This document shows, piece after piece, positions 38,201 to 48,800 of a DNA stretch of 64,000 bases. The translations under genes and the position numbers were made by a program. The stretch spans positions 24,773,042 through 24,837,041 of the forward strand of contig NC_083648.1 in the NCBI RefSeq assembly GCF_963576545.1. Reading direction: 5' to 3'. Origin of the DNA: Limanda limanda (taxonomy: Eukaryota; Chordata; Actinopteri; Pleuronectiformes; Pleuronectidae). A model generated the notes under the pieces. The model was not told the DNA's origin, made no database searches, and saw nothing but the letters and a program-made list of their open reading frames with translations. Each line of letters opens with the position of its first letter. Within the stretch, counting starts at the first letter, position 1.

Positions 38201-39230
38201 AGTCCAAAGTGAACATTCTGCGCAACAACATGTAAGGGAAGGCTTACATTAAGGTGTCTTTGCTAGTTTCAGGCCTTTCAGACCATTTTCCTTATCAAGC
38301 CCATGTACTTGCATGAAACTAAATAGCAATACTAATATAGCTATCAATAACTTATCCCAATTTATATTTGTAACCTATTAAAAAACAAACAAAAAGTTGT
38401 TGTGTCCAACTTTTGAGTCTGAATGCAGTAATTCCTGGAGTTCTATCCAAGTTCTATCTGTCCAAGAGCTGAAGACCAAGTTGAATCGCGGGTTCTGAAA
38501 ATTAGGACTCAAGTCAGACTCAAGTACTACTATACTGCAAACAGGTATATCATCCTGGCTGTAGTTACTCTTCAACCTGAATTAGCCTGTTCTCTAAACA
38601 AGAATGACTCAAGGAGTGTCTCTACACAGTGGAGTTTTCTCACGTTTGCCTTTGTTTGGTTTCAATGGAGTTTACTCAGTTAAAACATGGTTTTTGGGTG
38701 ATCTTTGTCATGTCCACCGCTGTCTTTGTAATACCAGACCACAGGCACAGCAACATGCAATGCCCTTAGTTTAACATTTTGATGTTAATCATTTTGAAGT
38801 TCAGATGCCTGTGGGCACCGCTCGTCCGATGGACTAACCCAAGGTTCTCTCCAATTCCTTGCCTCCCTGTCTCCTCTGTCCTTTGTCCTACAGTCGATGG
38901 CCTGCCAACTGTACACTGCAAGAAGCACACAGCTCCCCTTTACTATATGTCTCAAATTTGATTAATGGACTTTGTTTCTGATGAACAGAGTATTGGTCTA
39001 TATAAACTTACATTTATAATGTATATCAGACCAAATTGTTGCTTTGAATGCCTCAAAGTTGTGTAAGCTTGGTGCAGTTTTACATGATAATACAAATATA
39101 GTGCAGCCCTCTCACTAATGTTCAGCTGTGAGACAGTGTCTAGCGAGAATCCTTTTTTTATTTCACAACAGATACTTCGACATGTCACATCTGTAAGTAT
39201 AATTAAATGAGCTTTGCATTACTTCCAATC
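34970..39230. other. Long gene-free stretch
   Basis: No gene or transposon recognised. It holds the GAAA array at 35175-35263 and pyrimidine-rich DNA at about 37610-37685. Confidence 0.5.
35175..35263. repeat. (GAAA)n microsatellite
   Basis: About 22 GAAA units without interruption. The Lys-Glu-Arg and Phe-Leu-Ser frames on the two strands are artefacts. Confidence 0.97.
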
Positions 39231-39239
39231 CATTTGTTT

Positions 39240-39590
39240 CTCTTTCCTTCCTGTATATCTGAGGTCAGGTCATGGTGGCAGTGGGCTAAGCAGGGTGTTC
39301 CAGACCCTGCTTTGCACATTTCTCACCAAAGCAATGCTTTCCAGCTCCTCTTGGGGGATCCCAAGGAGTTCCCATGCCAGATTAGATAAATAATCACTCC
39401 AGCAAGTTCTGGGTCTATATCCTATATCTTATTACAGTTGGATGTGCCAGGAACGCTTCCAATGGAAGGAACCCAAGAGGCATATTGATAAGATGCTCAA
39501 ACCACATCAACTTGCTCAGCGAACCAGATCTAGACAGCCTCATTACTGTTGCTAGAATACGAGTTTACAATCTGCACTACGGCATTAATC
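39240..39590 (-). pseudogene. Decayed LINE reverse-transcriptase C-terminal tail
   Basis: On the minus strand broken frames read LSKLMWFEHLINMPLGFLP, then LEAFLAHPT, then SGMGTPWDPPRGAGKH. This recalls the common fish LINE ending QLRWFGHLVRMPPGRLP... with GRPRTRWRDY and GIPQEELE. Several stops and shifts break it, so it is an old dead fragment. I think it is RTE-like, but the clade cannot be settled by eye. Confidence 0.5.
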
Positions 39591-39735
39591 TAGATTGTAA
39601 AAACGTATTATTGGGTCAGTAAAGAGCCAGTCCTCCGTTTCCTGTGGCTCGGTTCAAACTTCTGCTCAGGGCCCCTCCAACCTGACTTGCAAGCCATGTA
39701 AACCATTTGGACACACAGTCACAACTGACACCCCA

Positions 39736-40480
39736 GAATCAATCAATCAATCAAATTTTATTTGTATAGCCCATATTCACAAATCACAATTCGTCTCATA
39801 GGGCTTTAACATGGTGTGACATCCTCTGTCTTTAACCCTCAGCAAGAGTAAGGAAAAACTACTAAAAACCCTTTTAACAGGTAAAAATATGTAGAGACCT
39901 CAGAGAGAGCCACATGTGAGGGATCCCTCTCCCAGGACGGACAGAAGTGCAATAGATGTCAAGTGTAGGAAAACATCATCGGGATTAAAGTTTTTAGCAG
40001 CATCGATGAGGGTAAACATTTTGAAGGATAACTTCAATACTATATGTCAAGCAGTCCTGCTGCAATCATCAGCAGCCAGCAAGATCACGATCCAGCATCA
40101 AGATCGGATCCACTATAGTCCACAGTCATTGTCCACTGCCGCCAGTTAGGAACCATCATTAGCCGCCGCCTCGGTCGTGGTCCACCACCATCCGATGCCA
40201 ACGTGACAAAGGATCCTCCATTACCACTACGATCAGCCTGCACGATATAGAATCCGCCATACTGGATCCACCATTGCGACCTCTGATGCGCGATCCACAA
40301 ATCGTAATCCATGGTGCAGCCACAGCTGTGGCCCTGCATCTGCGGGGGATAAGGCACAGAAACTCCGGGGAAGGGGTCAAGTTAGTAACATGTACTGATG
40401 AGATAAGAATTACTTTGATGTGATAAGCATGGAGAAGAGGAAGGAGAAGCTGGAAAGAGAAGCTCGGTGTGTCATGTGTC
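39736..40480 (-). repeat. RTE/SINE-like teleost retroposon copy
   Basis: The left edge is the ATCA tail (AATCAATCAATCAATCAAAT) followed by TTTATTTGTATAGCCCATAT, ATTCACAAATCACAATTCGT and CTCATAGGGCTTTAACATGG. This is the reverse complement of a retroposon 3' end, so the element reads leftward. Further right are GATCC-rich repeats (CAAAGGATCCTCCATTACCA, ATCCACCATTGCGACC) and AGAAACTCCGGGGAAGGGG, typical of the same family. It shares its core with 24860-25325 and its tail with 50172-50231. The right boundary is approximate and ORFs across it are not coding. Confidence 0.65.
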
Positions 40481-40484
40481 ATAA

Positions 40485-41520
40485 ATTCCCTTTGCACCTT
40501 AGCGTGTTTTTGCCTAGTATTCAATGATACAATGATACAGGCCGAACTTGAGGGTACACTGAGGCGCAAGGTAAATCTGACTCGCTACTTGTATGTATGG
40601 TAGTACGATCTAAACCATGTGGCCCACTCAGTAGATCAGACATCAATAACTCTATGCCTTTTTAAACTAAACGCTTCCTATTTTGGAACATAGGAAGAGT
40701 TACAGAACTCCCACTACAACCTGCCTCCTTTTAAATACTAGTCTAAGAATAAACTGACCCGTACAGAACAGCAAGAGGTATAAAGAAAAAATATATAAAT
40801 TGCATTTTTTCCACAGAATCATCACATTACCATAAATAAAACGTTTTAGAAAACATAACACATAGATATTAAACTGATCTTTTGCTCTGCTGGCGGATGT
40901 GGCTAATGATCCAGCATCTCCTCTGCTGACAAACATTTTTAAATATTTAAGGCTATAATGATTGTTTAATTAACTGTGTCCATATTGTCGAGAATGTTGT
41001 ACCAATCAACCTTTAAATTCAGTATTCGGCATTTAAATATTTAGCATCTTTATTTTACTTCCATTAGTCCAGGGTTTGCCTGATTATGTGGCGTTTATTA
41101 ACCATTAAAAACTGCTGTAATTCAATCTCACTTTTGTCTGGAACAAAGTCACAGAACACAGACCTGAAGAGGAAACAGACAGTTCAAGCTCAGCTGCTGC
41201 TCAGCTTGGTCAATACGACAGACTTGAGACGGACTCACATCAACCTACTGTGTCTGGTATTTGTTGACCTCAGACCTGAAGAGAACTAGTTTACCTGAAT
41301 GTTGTTCCAAAAAGTTACTCTCACTGTATTTATAATCTCTATTCATGATGACCAAAGTCTCTTTTAACATCTGTGTGTTGGTACACTGTCTGTTCAAATA
41401 ATTCAAAAAAACTTTTCACCATTAAGTAGTTCTTCATCAGCACTTGTATTCAGCACAAATTAACCATGTTGAGGAGGTTCTGTGTTCTTGTGCCGTCTGT
41501 CTCTCAGTAGGATTACTCAA
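40485..41520. other. Gene-free stretch
   Basis: No gene or named repeat recognised. Confidence 0.45.
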
Positions 41521-41524
41521 TGGC

Positions 41525-41705
41525 TACTCACCAGATATCCATGACATTTTGTGGAGCGGTGGGGCATGACCCAAGGAAGAACCAATTGCATTTTGGAGCA
41601 GATCAAGTTAAACAGGCAGATCCAGGATTTGTTTTCCTTTTTTTTTAACATGGTGAGAGGATTAGCCTTGGTGGAGGTATGCACTCTCTGAGCACCCTTC
41701 TAGTT
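41525..41705. repeat. Common teleost interspersed repeat fragment
   Basis: Contains GGAAGAACCAATTGCATTTT, GGAGCAGATCAAGTTAAAC, then AGCCTTGGTGGAGGTATGCA and CTCTCTGAGCACCCTTCTAG. I recall this wording from many fish genomes. The family class is unknown to me. Confidence 0.55.
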
Positions 41706-41803
41706 AATGTTGTGTACTGCATATTCCAGATTCGCTGGATTTTGTGACTTTTCCTTTAATAATTTCTTTATTATTTCTTGATGGTCAGTAAAAGTGTGTT
41801 AAA

Positions 41804-42163
41804 AGCAGGCTGGCTGGAGAGCAAGGTGTTTCCCTGTGGAGGTTGGATGCAGAGGATTTGCAGCCCGTTCCTTGGCCAGAGCCTTCAGTAGTTTAGGCAT
41901 CGAGGGTGAGAGAAAGAGGAGAGCCATCCGCAGTACCACCGATGCGGCAGAGAGAGCCTCAAGATGGCTGTGGCTCAAAAGAGGGGAGCCATGGAGTCAT
42001 GGTAGCTAGCTAGTCATCTGGACACAAGCTGGGGTCTGATCAGCCCCGGCTGGGTCACCTGGAGGAGGGCGTATGATGTTGAAAGACCCGAAACGTCCAA
42101 TGATTCCAGGAACATCACTGAAGATGTGTCCAGATTAGGCATCAGTAGATGTATGTATACAGT
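41804..42163 (+). mobile_element. 5'-truncated 3' end of the R2/HERO-like LINE (tandem partner)
   Basis: These 360 bp are identical by eye to 45447-45806, the last part of the ORF plus the 3' UTR of the downstream element (constant offset 3643). The fragment encodes the end of the endonuclease region through SRWLWLKRGEPWSHGS and its stop. Its last base directly abuts the first base of the full-length copy at 42164. The left edge shares only AGCA with the flanking DNA, as expected for a 5'-truncated insertion joined at microhomology. Confidence 0.93.
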
Positions 42164-42328
42164 AATACCCTGAGTGATCAGTGACAGCCAGGAAAGACTG
42201 GATGACAACCATGAAGAGTGTGGTGACTACTGGAGAGGCAGTGACAGCCCGGAGAGACGGCAACCGGGGCAGAACGGGTCAGCAACCCAATCTGCATCCT
42301 CTGAGAGGAGGAACCCAACCAAGCTACG
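42164..42328 (+). promoter_or_regulatory. 5' leader of the R2/HERO-like element with potential hairpins
   Basis: The 165-bp leader contains CCAG-GAAAGA-CTGG (about 42189-42202), GCCCGG...CCGGGGC (about 42246-42270) and GGGT-CAGCA-ACCC (about 42277-42290), each able to form a stem. AGTGACAGCC occurs twice (42180, 42240). A 66-codon ORF in another frame starts at 42181 and overlaps the start of the main ORF. Elements of this class often have a self-cleaving ribozyme here; I cannot show one by eye. Confidence 0.4.
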
Positions 42329-45300
42329 ATGAACTTAATGAAAAAATACCCCCAGGGGTGCCCGAGAGGGGGGGAGGATGAGCACCCCAGTCGGACGGAT
42401 ACAACGGTAACAGACCCAGGCAACGGACAAACGACTATGAGCAAGCAGTGTACATGCGGTAAAATCTGCAAGAACATCCATGGCTTAAAGATCCACCAAG
42501 CGAGGATGAAGTGCCGGTTGGGAGCAGAAGCAACACAACGCACAGGTGTTACACCTGGTGAGACGCAGGAGGGGCCAGGCCCGGAGTCACCCCACAGTGC
42601 CCAGAACCTCCAAGTGTTGCAAACTAATCCCTCAAGCACCAAGTCTGACAGGAGGCGGATAAAATGGCCTGCAGCTAGCATGACCTCACTCTGGAAAAAG
42701 TTCGATGACGATGTCGACCAAATTCTGGAGGCAATGGCGAAAGGAGAGGCCGACAGGAAGCTACGAGCTATGACTACAATCATTGTCAGCATCGCAGCTG
42801 AGCGGTTTGGCGAGGAGGAGAAGAAAAGCTCCGGAACGTCTTACTCAAAGAATCAAAGAGCTGTAAGGATCCACAACATCAGGCAGGAGATGAAAGCGCT
42901 GAAATCCCAGTACAAGGCGGCAGGACAAGAGGAACGCATTGGCCTGGCCCAGCTAATGTGCATCCTTCGGAAAAACATCAGAGTTCTCCGCCGGGCTGAG
43001 TGGCATCGGAGGTGGCGGTGCGAGAGGGCACGTAAACGTGCTGCTTTCATCGCTAACCCCTTCAAGTTCACTAAGGATTTGCTGGGGCAGAAGCGCAGTG
43101 GCAAACTGGCCTCCTCGCAGGAAGACATAGACCAACATCTGAAGCAGACGTACAGCGACCCAGTAAGAGAGCAGGAGTTGGGAGAGTGTAACAACCTCAT
43201 AGAACCCCCTGAACCAGAAGTGCAGTTTGACATGTCGGAGCTGCAGCTAAAGGAAGTCAGGGAGGTTGTCTGCAAAGCTAGGGCAAGCTCTGCACCAGGA
43301 CCGAGTGGCACTTCATACAAAGTGTACAAGAACTGTCCCAAACTCCTGCTGCGTCTGTGGAGAATCCTGCGAGTCTTCTGGAGAAGAGGGAGGATCCCTG
43401 AACAATGGAGAGTGGCTGAAGGGGTATGGATCCCGAAGGAGGAAAACTCCACTCAGCTAGACCAGTTCCGCATCATCTCCCTGCTGTGTGTTGAGGCAAA
43501 GATTTTCTTCAGTGCTGTTTCCAAACGGCTGTGTACCTACCTGGCAAAGAACACCTACATCGATACATCTGTCCAGAAAGGCGGCATTCCAGGAATGTCA
43601 GGATGTGTGGAGCATACTGGTGTGGTGACACAGCTCATTCGGGAGGCCAGAGAGAACAAGGGCAACCTGTCAGTGTTGTGGCTTGACCTGGCAAATGCAT
43701 TCGGTTCCATTCCACACAAGCTGGTTCAGCTCACCTTGAGAAAACATCATGTACCCAGCAGGTGTAGAGACCTCATCGCTGATTATTACAGCAATTTCAG
43801 GATGAGGGTCTCTTCAGGAGCAATAACATCCAGTTGGCACAAGGTGGAGATCGGTATCATCACAGGGTGTACTATCTCTGTGACATTGTTCTCCCTAGCC
43901 ATGAACATGCTCACTAAGTCTGCTGAGCCAGAGTGCAGAGGGCCCCGCACGAATTCCGGACAACGGCAACCACCCATCAGGGCATTCATGGATGACCTCA
44001 CAGTCATGACGGAATCGGTCCCAGGCTGCCGGTGGATTCTGAGGGGACTTGAAAAGCTGGTGGAGTGGGCCCGGATGCGTTTCAAACCCGCCAAATCCAG
44101 ATCAATGGTGCTGAGGAAAGGGAAGGTGGAGGACAAGTTCCGGTTTAACATCACAGGCACAGCCATTCCAACTATCACAGAGAAGCCAGTCAAGAGCTTG
44201 GGCAAGGTTTTTGACTGCTCTCTGATAGACACAACATCTATCCAGTCGACCTGCACTGAGTTGGATGGCTGGCTGAAATCCGTGGACAAGTCAGGCCTAC
44301 CTGGGAAGTTTAAAGCCTGGGTCTACCAACATGGCATTCTTCCCAGGATCCTGTGGCCCCTCCTTGTCTATGCGGTCCCTATCTCAACAGTTGAGACCTT
44401 GGAGAGGAAAGTCAGCAAACACCTCCGGAGATGGCTTGGATTACCAAGGAGCCTGAGCAGCATTGCACTCTACGGGAACACCAACAAACTGCGACTGCCT
44501 TTCAAATCCTTGGAGGAGGAATTCAAGGTAACTAGAGCCAGAGAAGTGGTTCAGTACAGGGATTCAAGTGATCCGAAGGTGGCTAAAGCAGGGATCCAAG
44601 TGAGGACTGGCAGGAAATGGAGGGCAGAGGATGCGGTTCAAGAGGCAGATGCAAGGCTGCGTCACAGGAGCCTGGTGGGAGTGGTCACACGAAGTCGAGC
44701 AGGGCTAGGATCCTTTCCAACTCCCCAAATGAACACCAGGGGGAAGGAAAGGCGACGACTTGTTCAGGAGGAGGTGAGAGCAGCAGTGGAGGAGACGAGA
44801 ACCTGCAAGGCAGTGGGAATGAAGCAACAGGGAGCTTGGACGAGGTGGGAGAATGCGGTTGAAAGGAAAGTGACCTGGGCTGAGCTTTGGAAAGCCGAGC
44901 CTCACCGCATCAAATTCCTCATCCAGGCAGTGTATGACGTGCTTCCAAGCCCGTCAAATCTGCACATATGGGGCATAGCAGAGACACCAGCATGCCCACT
45001 GTGTTCCAAGGGAGGAACCCTGGAACACATCCTCAGTTGCTGTACAAGGGCACTTGGAGATGGTCGGTACAGGTGGAGGCATGACCAAGTCCTCAAGACC
45101 ATTGCTGAAGCCATCAGCGCAGGACTGGCGTGGGCAAAGCAATTCCGACCCTCCAAGATAACCATCGCCTTTGTCAGAGCTGGGGACAAGCCAACTCCTG
45201 CCAGAAGAACATCACCTGCAGGCATCCTGACGTCTGCAAGAGACTGGCAGTTGTTGGTGGACCTTGAACATCAGCTGAAGTTCCCCAGCCATATTGCAGT

Positions 45301-45652
45301 CACCACCCTGCGACCAGACATTGTCCTTGTGTCTGAATCCACCAAGCAAGCAGTGCTGCTGGAGCTGACAGTCCCGTGGGAAGATCGCTTGGAAGAAGCC
45401 TTTGAGAGGAAGCTCTCCAAGTACGCAGGACTGGTCAGTGACTGCCAGCAGGCTGGCTGGAGAGCAAGGTGTTTCCCTGTGGAGGTTGGATGCAGAGGAT
45501 TTGCAGCCCGTTCCTTGGCCAGAGCCTTCAGTAGTTTAGGCATCGAGGGTGAGAGAAAGAGGAGAGCCATCCGCAGTACCACCGATGCGGCAGAGAGAGC
45601 CTCAAGATGGCTGTGGCTCAAAAGAGGGGAGCCATGGAGTCATGGTAGCTAG
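42329..45652 (+). CDS. R2/HERO-like retrotransposon polyprotein (RT + restriction-like endonuclease)
   Basis: This single 1107-residue ORF would nick target DNA and reverse-transcribe the element RNA onto the nick. Residues 41-62 form a compact zinc finger (C41, C43, H56, C62, with GLKIHQ). The reverse transcriptase spans roughly residues 330-640: SAPGPSGTSY, the metal-binding LDLANAF near 452, GIITGCTISVTLFSLAMNML near 508, and FMDDLTVMTES near 553 in place of the usual F/YADD. Near 889 is CPLCSKGGTLEHILSCC, the CCHC motif preceding R2-type nucleases, and near 995-1015 RPDIVLV followed by LLELTVPWEDR, a PD-(D/E)XK-like core. The first in-frame ATG is used; no stop or frameshift interrupts it. 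Length fits the R2/HERO class. Activity is plausible but unproven. Confidence 0.88.
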   Translation: MNLMKKYPQGCPRGGEDEHPSRTDTTVTDPGNGQTTMSKQCTCGKICKNIHGLKIHQARMKCRLGAEATQRTGVTPGETQEGPGPESPHSAQNLQVLQTNPSSTKSDRRRIKWPAASMTSLWKKFDDDVDQILEAMAKGEADRKLRAMTTIIVSIAAERFGEEEKKSSGTSYSKNQRAVRIHNIRQEMKALKSQYKAAGQEERIGLAQLMCILRKNIRVLRRAEWHRRWRCERARKRAAFIANPFKFTKDLLGQKRSGKLASSQEDIDQHLKQTYSDPVREQELGECNNLIEPPEPEVQFDMSELQLKEVREVVCKARASSAPGPSGTSYKVYKNCPKLLLRLWRILRVFWRRGRIPEQWRVAEGVWIPKEENSTQLDQFRIISLLCVEAKIFFSAVSKRLCTYLAKNTYIDTSVQKGGIPGMSGCVEHTGVVTQLIREARENKGNLSVLWLDLANAFGSIPHKLVQLTLRKHHVPSRCRDLIADYYSNFRMRVSSGAITSSWHKVEIGIITGCTISVTLFSLAMNMLTKSAEPECRGPRTNSGQRQPPIRAFMDDLTVMTESVPGCRWILRGLEKLVEWARMRFKPAKSRSMVLRKGKVEDKFRFNITGTAIPTITEKPVKSLGKVFDCSLIDTTSIQSTCTELDGWLKSVDKSGLPGKFKAWVYQHGILPRILWPLLVYAVPISTVETLERKVSKHLRRWLGLPRSLSSIALYGNTNKLRLPFKSLEEEFKVTRAREVVQYRDSSDPKVAKAGIQVRTGRKWRAEDAVQEADARLRHRSLVGVVTRSRAGLGSFPTPQMNTRGKERRRLVQEEVRAAVEETRTCKAVGMKQQGAWTRWENAVERKVTWAELWKAEPHRIKFLIQAVYDVLPSPSNLHIWGIAETPACPLCSKGGTLEHILSCCTRALGDGRYRWRHDQVLKTIAEAISAGLAWAKQFRPSKITIAFVRAGDKPTPARRTSPAGILTSARDWQLLVDLEHQLKFPSHIAVTTLRPDIVLVSESTKQAVLLELTVPWEDRLEEAFERKLSKYAGLVSDCQQAGWRARCFPVEVGCRGFAARSLARAFSSLGIEGERKRRAIRSTTDAAERASRWLWLKRGEPWSHGS

Positions 45653-45806
45653 CTAGTCATCTGGACACAAGCTGGGGTCTGATCAGCCCCGGCTGGGTCA
45701 CCTGGAGGAGGGCGTATGATGTTGAAAGACCCGAAACGTCCAATGATTCCAGGAACATCACTGAAGATGTGTCCAGATTAGGCATCAGTAGATGTATGTA
45801 TACAGT
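45447..45806 (+). repeat. 360-bp direct repeat, downstream copy
   Basis: The 3' end of the full-length R2/HERO-like element (ORF tail and 3' UTR), matching 41804-42163. Beyond it comes GTTCATGGCTAACAG, which is non-element DNA and probably the original target on the 3' side. Confidence 0.93.
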
Positions 45807-45809
45807 GTT

Positions 45810-48800
45810 CATGGCTAACAGTCTTTAACTAAGGTGTTTTTGAGCTCGGTCTTGCTCGTTAATAATTCTCTGATTAACCTTCACAGGTTCACTGTTTTAA
45901 TGTTGCCTCCTCTTCATACTTATTGAATCAAATCATTATTGCACTAAACAAGAACAATTAATAGACCCTGTATTAAGTTATCGGTTGCACCTTTTAATGA
46001 ACAGAGATCTACGTCAGAGATGTTCAAACATTATCATTTTTGTTCAAGGTTAAGAACAAACTCTACACCCTAAAAAAGTTTTTTTACCTGACACAAGTTT
46101 TTGATGTAAAAAGAATGACAACGATTTTAAATCATATCCCAATGTATTTGCTTTAATACATAGTGACATGCTTGTATGAATACTGACACCAGTCAATTTT
46201 CCATTTCTCAGAGAGAGGCTTCATTTAGTACCTTAAATCTCACATCAGATGACAGTCTTGGCAGCAGCACTAGAGACCACAACATAAATTTTCAGCCCAG
46301 CCTGTGTTGTCAGAAGTAGGATTTGGGATAGTAGACAGTTTGTTACTGAAAGTTCCCGAAGGTGTATGTAAACATGCCAATGCAAATACAACTGCAAATG
46401 AGCAGTATAACAATATTTGGCATTGTATTTATTTGTAAGATATTTAAATTTCCATGCTGTCACTCTTGAATATATTCCTGCGAAAAGCATTGTGGGCATG
46501 GAGGTGGCTCAGAGAGAACCTTCACGTGTACCAGAGGAGTAATCAGTGCAGCAGAGGGCTGTTAGCTCATTGCTCCTCAGATTCAAAAAGGCAGCAGCAG
46601 ATCTGCCACAGAGGAGGAGCATGGAGAAGAATCACAAAGGGCCCATGGGAGACACTGAGGGAGACCGAGCTGAGCTGCGAAGCCGAGGCGCCAGCAGAAA
46701 TTGCTTGGGAAATAGGTTGAGTTTTGAATTTATGTTTGGGGCAGATTGAAGAATATTTCTCCATAAAAAACACATGTGAATACCTAGCTGTGCCAAACTA
46801 TGGAACCGTACCCTTCTCTTACTCTTGCCGACACTAAATGTCTTTGTATGCCTCTGTCTCTCTCCCACACACAGTTCTGACTGATGAGATGGACGCGGAT
46901 TCCTCTCTAGAGAAAAACAGATTTCTTATCAGCTGAAGATTCTCAGGTGAGCACAATATATGGAGAAGATGGATAGTCCGACTGGACAGTGTAGGGAGGA
47001 CAATGATTTGTGTTGTGAATGTGTGTGTGTGTGTGTGTGTAAGAGAGAGTCTAATAAATGTTTCAACCAAGTTACAAGTTATTCCCTCCTTTGGACGGAA
47101 ATAGATTTAGTCACACGACACATATGACTGTAGTTTGTGTGTGTGTATGTGATGTGTTTCTCATGGACAAATAAGAAATGGTAAAACAGACAATGGAAAT
47201 GAGTAAAACAGACTTTCATACATTGAAAGAAACTGATTATTAAAGTGCTTGGAATGCAGTCTGAGAGAGAACACAACATAACCCATGAAGCGGCAGCCAA
47301 GCCATTGTTATAAGCTTATATTGTGTATCCGGACCAGGGAAATTGTTTTTATTTATTTGTATGATAACAAAGAAATGAATCATTGCTGAGTGTAAGGCTA
47401 AAGCAGAAGATAAACATGGATATAATGTTGGTGACAGCGCTCTCAGAAGTCATTCAGCTGGAAATGGAAAAATATCCTCAACACAATGACAAATCTGAGA
47501 AGGTCAAAGTGGATGAGCTGAAACCTGGAAGGGAATAAGGGCATCATTTTTTTTTGGAAAGAGAGCAGTTCACGGAAACTTAACAGCCAATCTGAAGGAG
47601 AGAGCGCTGCTGAAATTCAGGTGTTGGTACCAGTGGGTCAGCATGCTTCAGATTTTCTGTTTTATACCAGTTGTTTATAGTAAGGCTCATATGTACTCTT
47701 CTGTCCTCTTCACCCAGCTCTCCTCATCACCTAATTCCTGCTCTGCATCCTCCTCCTGATTTCTGCAGGAGCAACTTCAGGTCAACATACTGGCCAGTTT
47801 CCACGTGTTCAGCTGGTCCAACCTGGTTCAATTCTATAAACCTTTTTTTGTGTGGCATCAAATCACAACTCACTTTACTCAGTGAGGTTGAGACCTTTTA
47901 ATACTATAGAGAGAAACCCTTTGAAACTGAGAAAGATTGTGGGGGCATCTCTCTCGGAAACACTTTGAAGAATTATTTTGGGATAGCACAGAAATATGAT
48001 CACTTTCAGATACGATGTATCTTATGATTGTACACCATGTAGGTAAGAAGAATGATTGAAATTCCGCTCTGAATTTTATTTGGAGAAGAATGTGACTGTT
48101 GAGTTGCTGTAGGATGGTGCCATAGCTTAATGATAGCATTCAAAACATGCTCCACTCAAAAAGTTTTTCCACTTAGGAGAAAAAAGAACTCTGTTTAAAA
48201 GTCTCAAAATTAAAAAGAGCTAAAAACTATGAACGGGAGCAACTGCAACAGGCTGCCTACACATTTAGCACATGGACAATTAGCCAACAGAAAAGATAGT
48301 TGACTGTTTACACATAAAACCCAGAGAATAAGGTCAACAGACTGTACAGGAGCTTCTCCTCCTCCATCACACAGAAAAGACCAGACCAGAGTCATTAACC
48401 TGCTAACTAAATGGACAGTTTAGCACCAGACAAGCTGCTCAGCTCTGAGTTTTCTTTAAGCTGCGATAAACCTCAGAGTGCGGCGATAATTAAGATGTTG
48501 ATTTTATATGTTCCTGTTTTTCTGATAATTATACCGGGACATGTTCTCATCAGTGGTAATACGCACATGTTTTTTGCTTCCACCCTCCTCCAGCAGTACC
48601 CTGATTGTTGAAATTTTTATATTGAGACAAACCTTCTGAATAAGTTTCTCTTAAGGATACTTGGGCATCCGCATGCTTCATGTAAAGTGACATGTGCTGA
48701 GCTTGACAATTTTTTAATTGTCAAGCCCAAAAACAACCATCCCACCCCCTTGACACATACACTGGAAAGCAGACTTCACGCTCAAACAATTTTTTACTCT

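Larger units (their letters stand above)
42164..45806 (+). mobile_element. Full-length-looking non-LTR retrotransposon, R2/HERO-like
   Basis: A 3643-bp unit: 165-bp 5' leader, one ORF of 1107 codons, and a 154-bp 3' UTR ending GATGTATGTATACAGT with no poly(A). The domain order (N-terminal zinc finger, reverse transcriptase, CCHC knuckle, PD-(D/E)XK-type nuclease) is that of the restriction-like-endonuclease class (R2, R4, NeSL, CRE, HERO), which usually inserts at preferred sites by target-primed reverse transcription. I favour a HERO-like assignment from remembered fish sequences. The element is preceded head to tail by a 360-bp 3' fragment of itself; the intact ORF and identical repeat point to recent activity. 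Confidence 0.85.

Noticed and set aside
40085..40569. Minus-strand ORFs of 90 and 136 residues
   Set aside because: They lie in the GATCC-rich retroposon copy and have no protein-like motif.
42178..45621. Several long minus-strand ORFs under the R2/HERO-like element (204, 199, 167, 116 residues)
   Set aside because: They are antisense shadows of the strongly coding plus-strand ORF and carry no domain.
41804..45806. The 360-bp direct repeats as LTRs of an LTR retrotransposon
   Set aside because: The upstream repeat encodes the C-terminus of the same ORF, and the enzyme has R2-type RT and nuclease motifs without integrase or protease; this is a truncated tandem copy.
46454..46749. Possible exon with overlapping ORFs
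   Set aside because: GC-richer DNA but no domain, no consistent frame preference and no clear splice sites.
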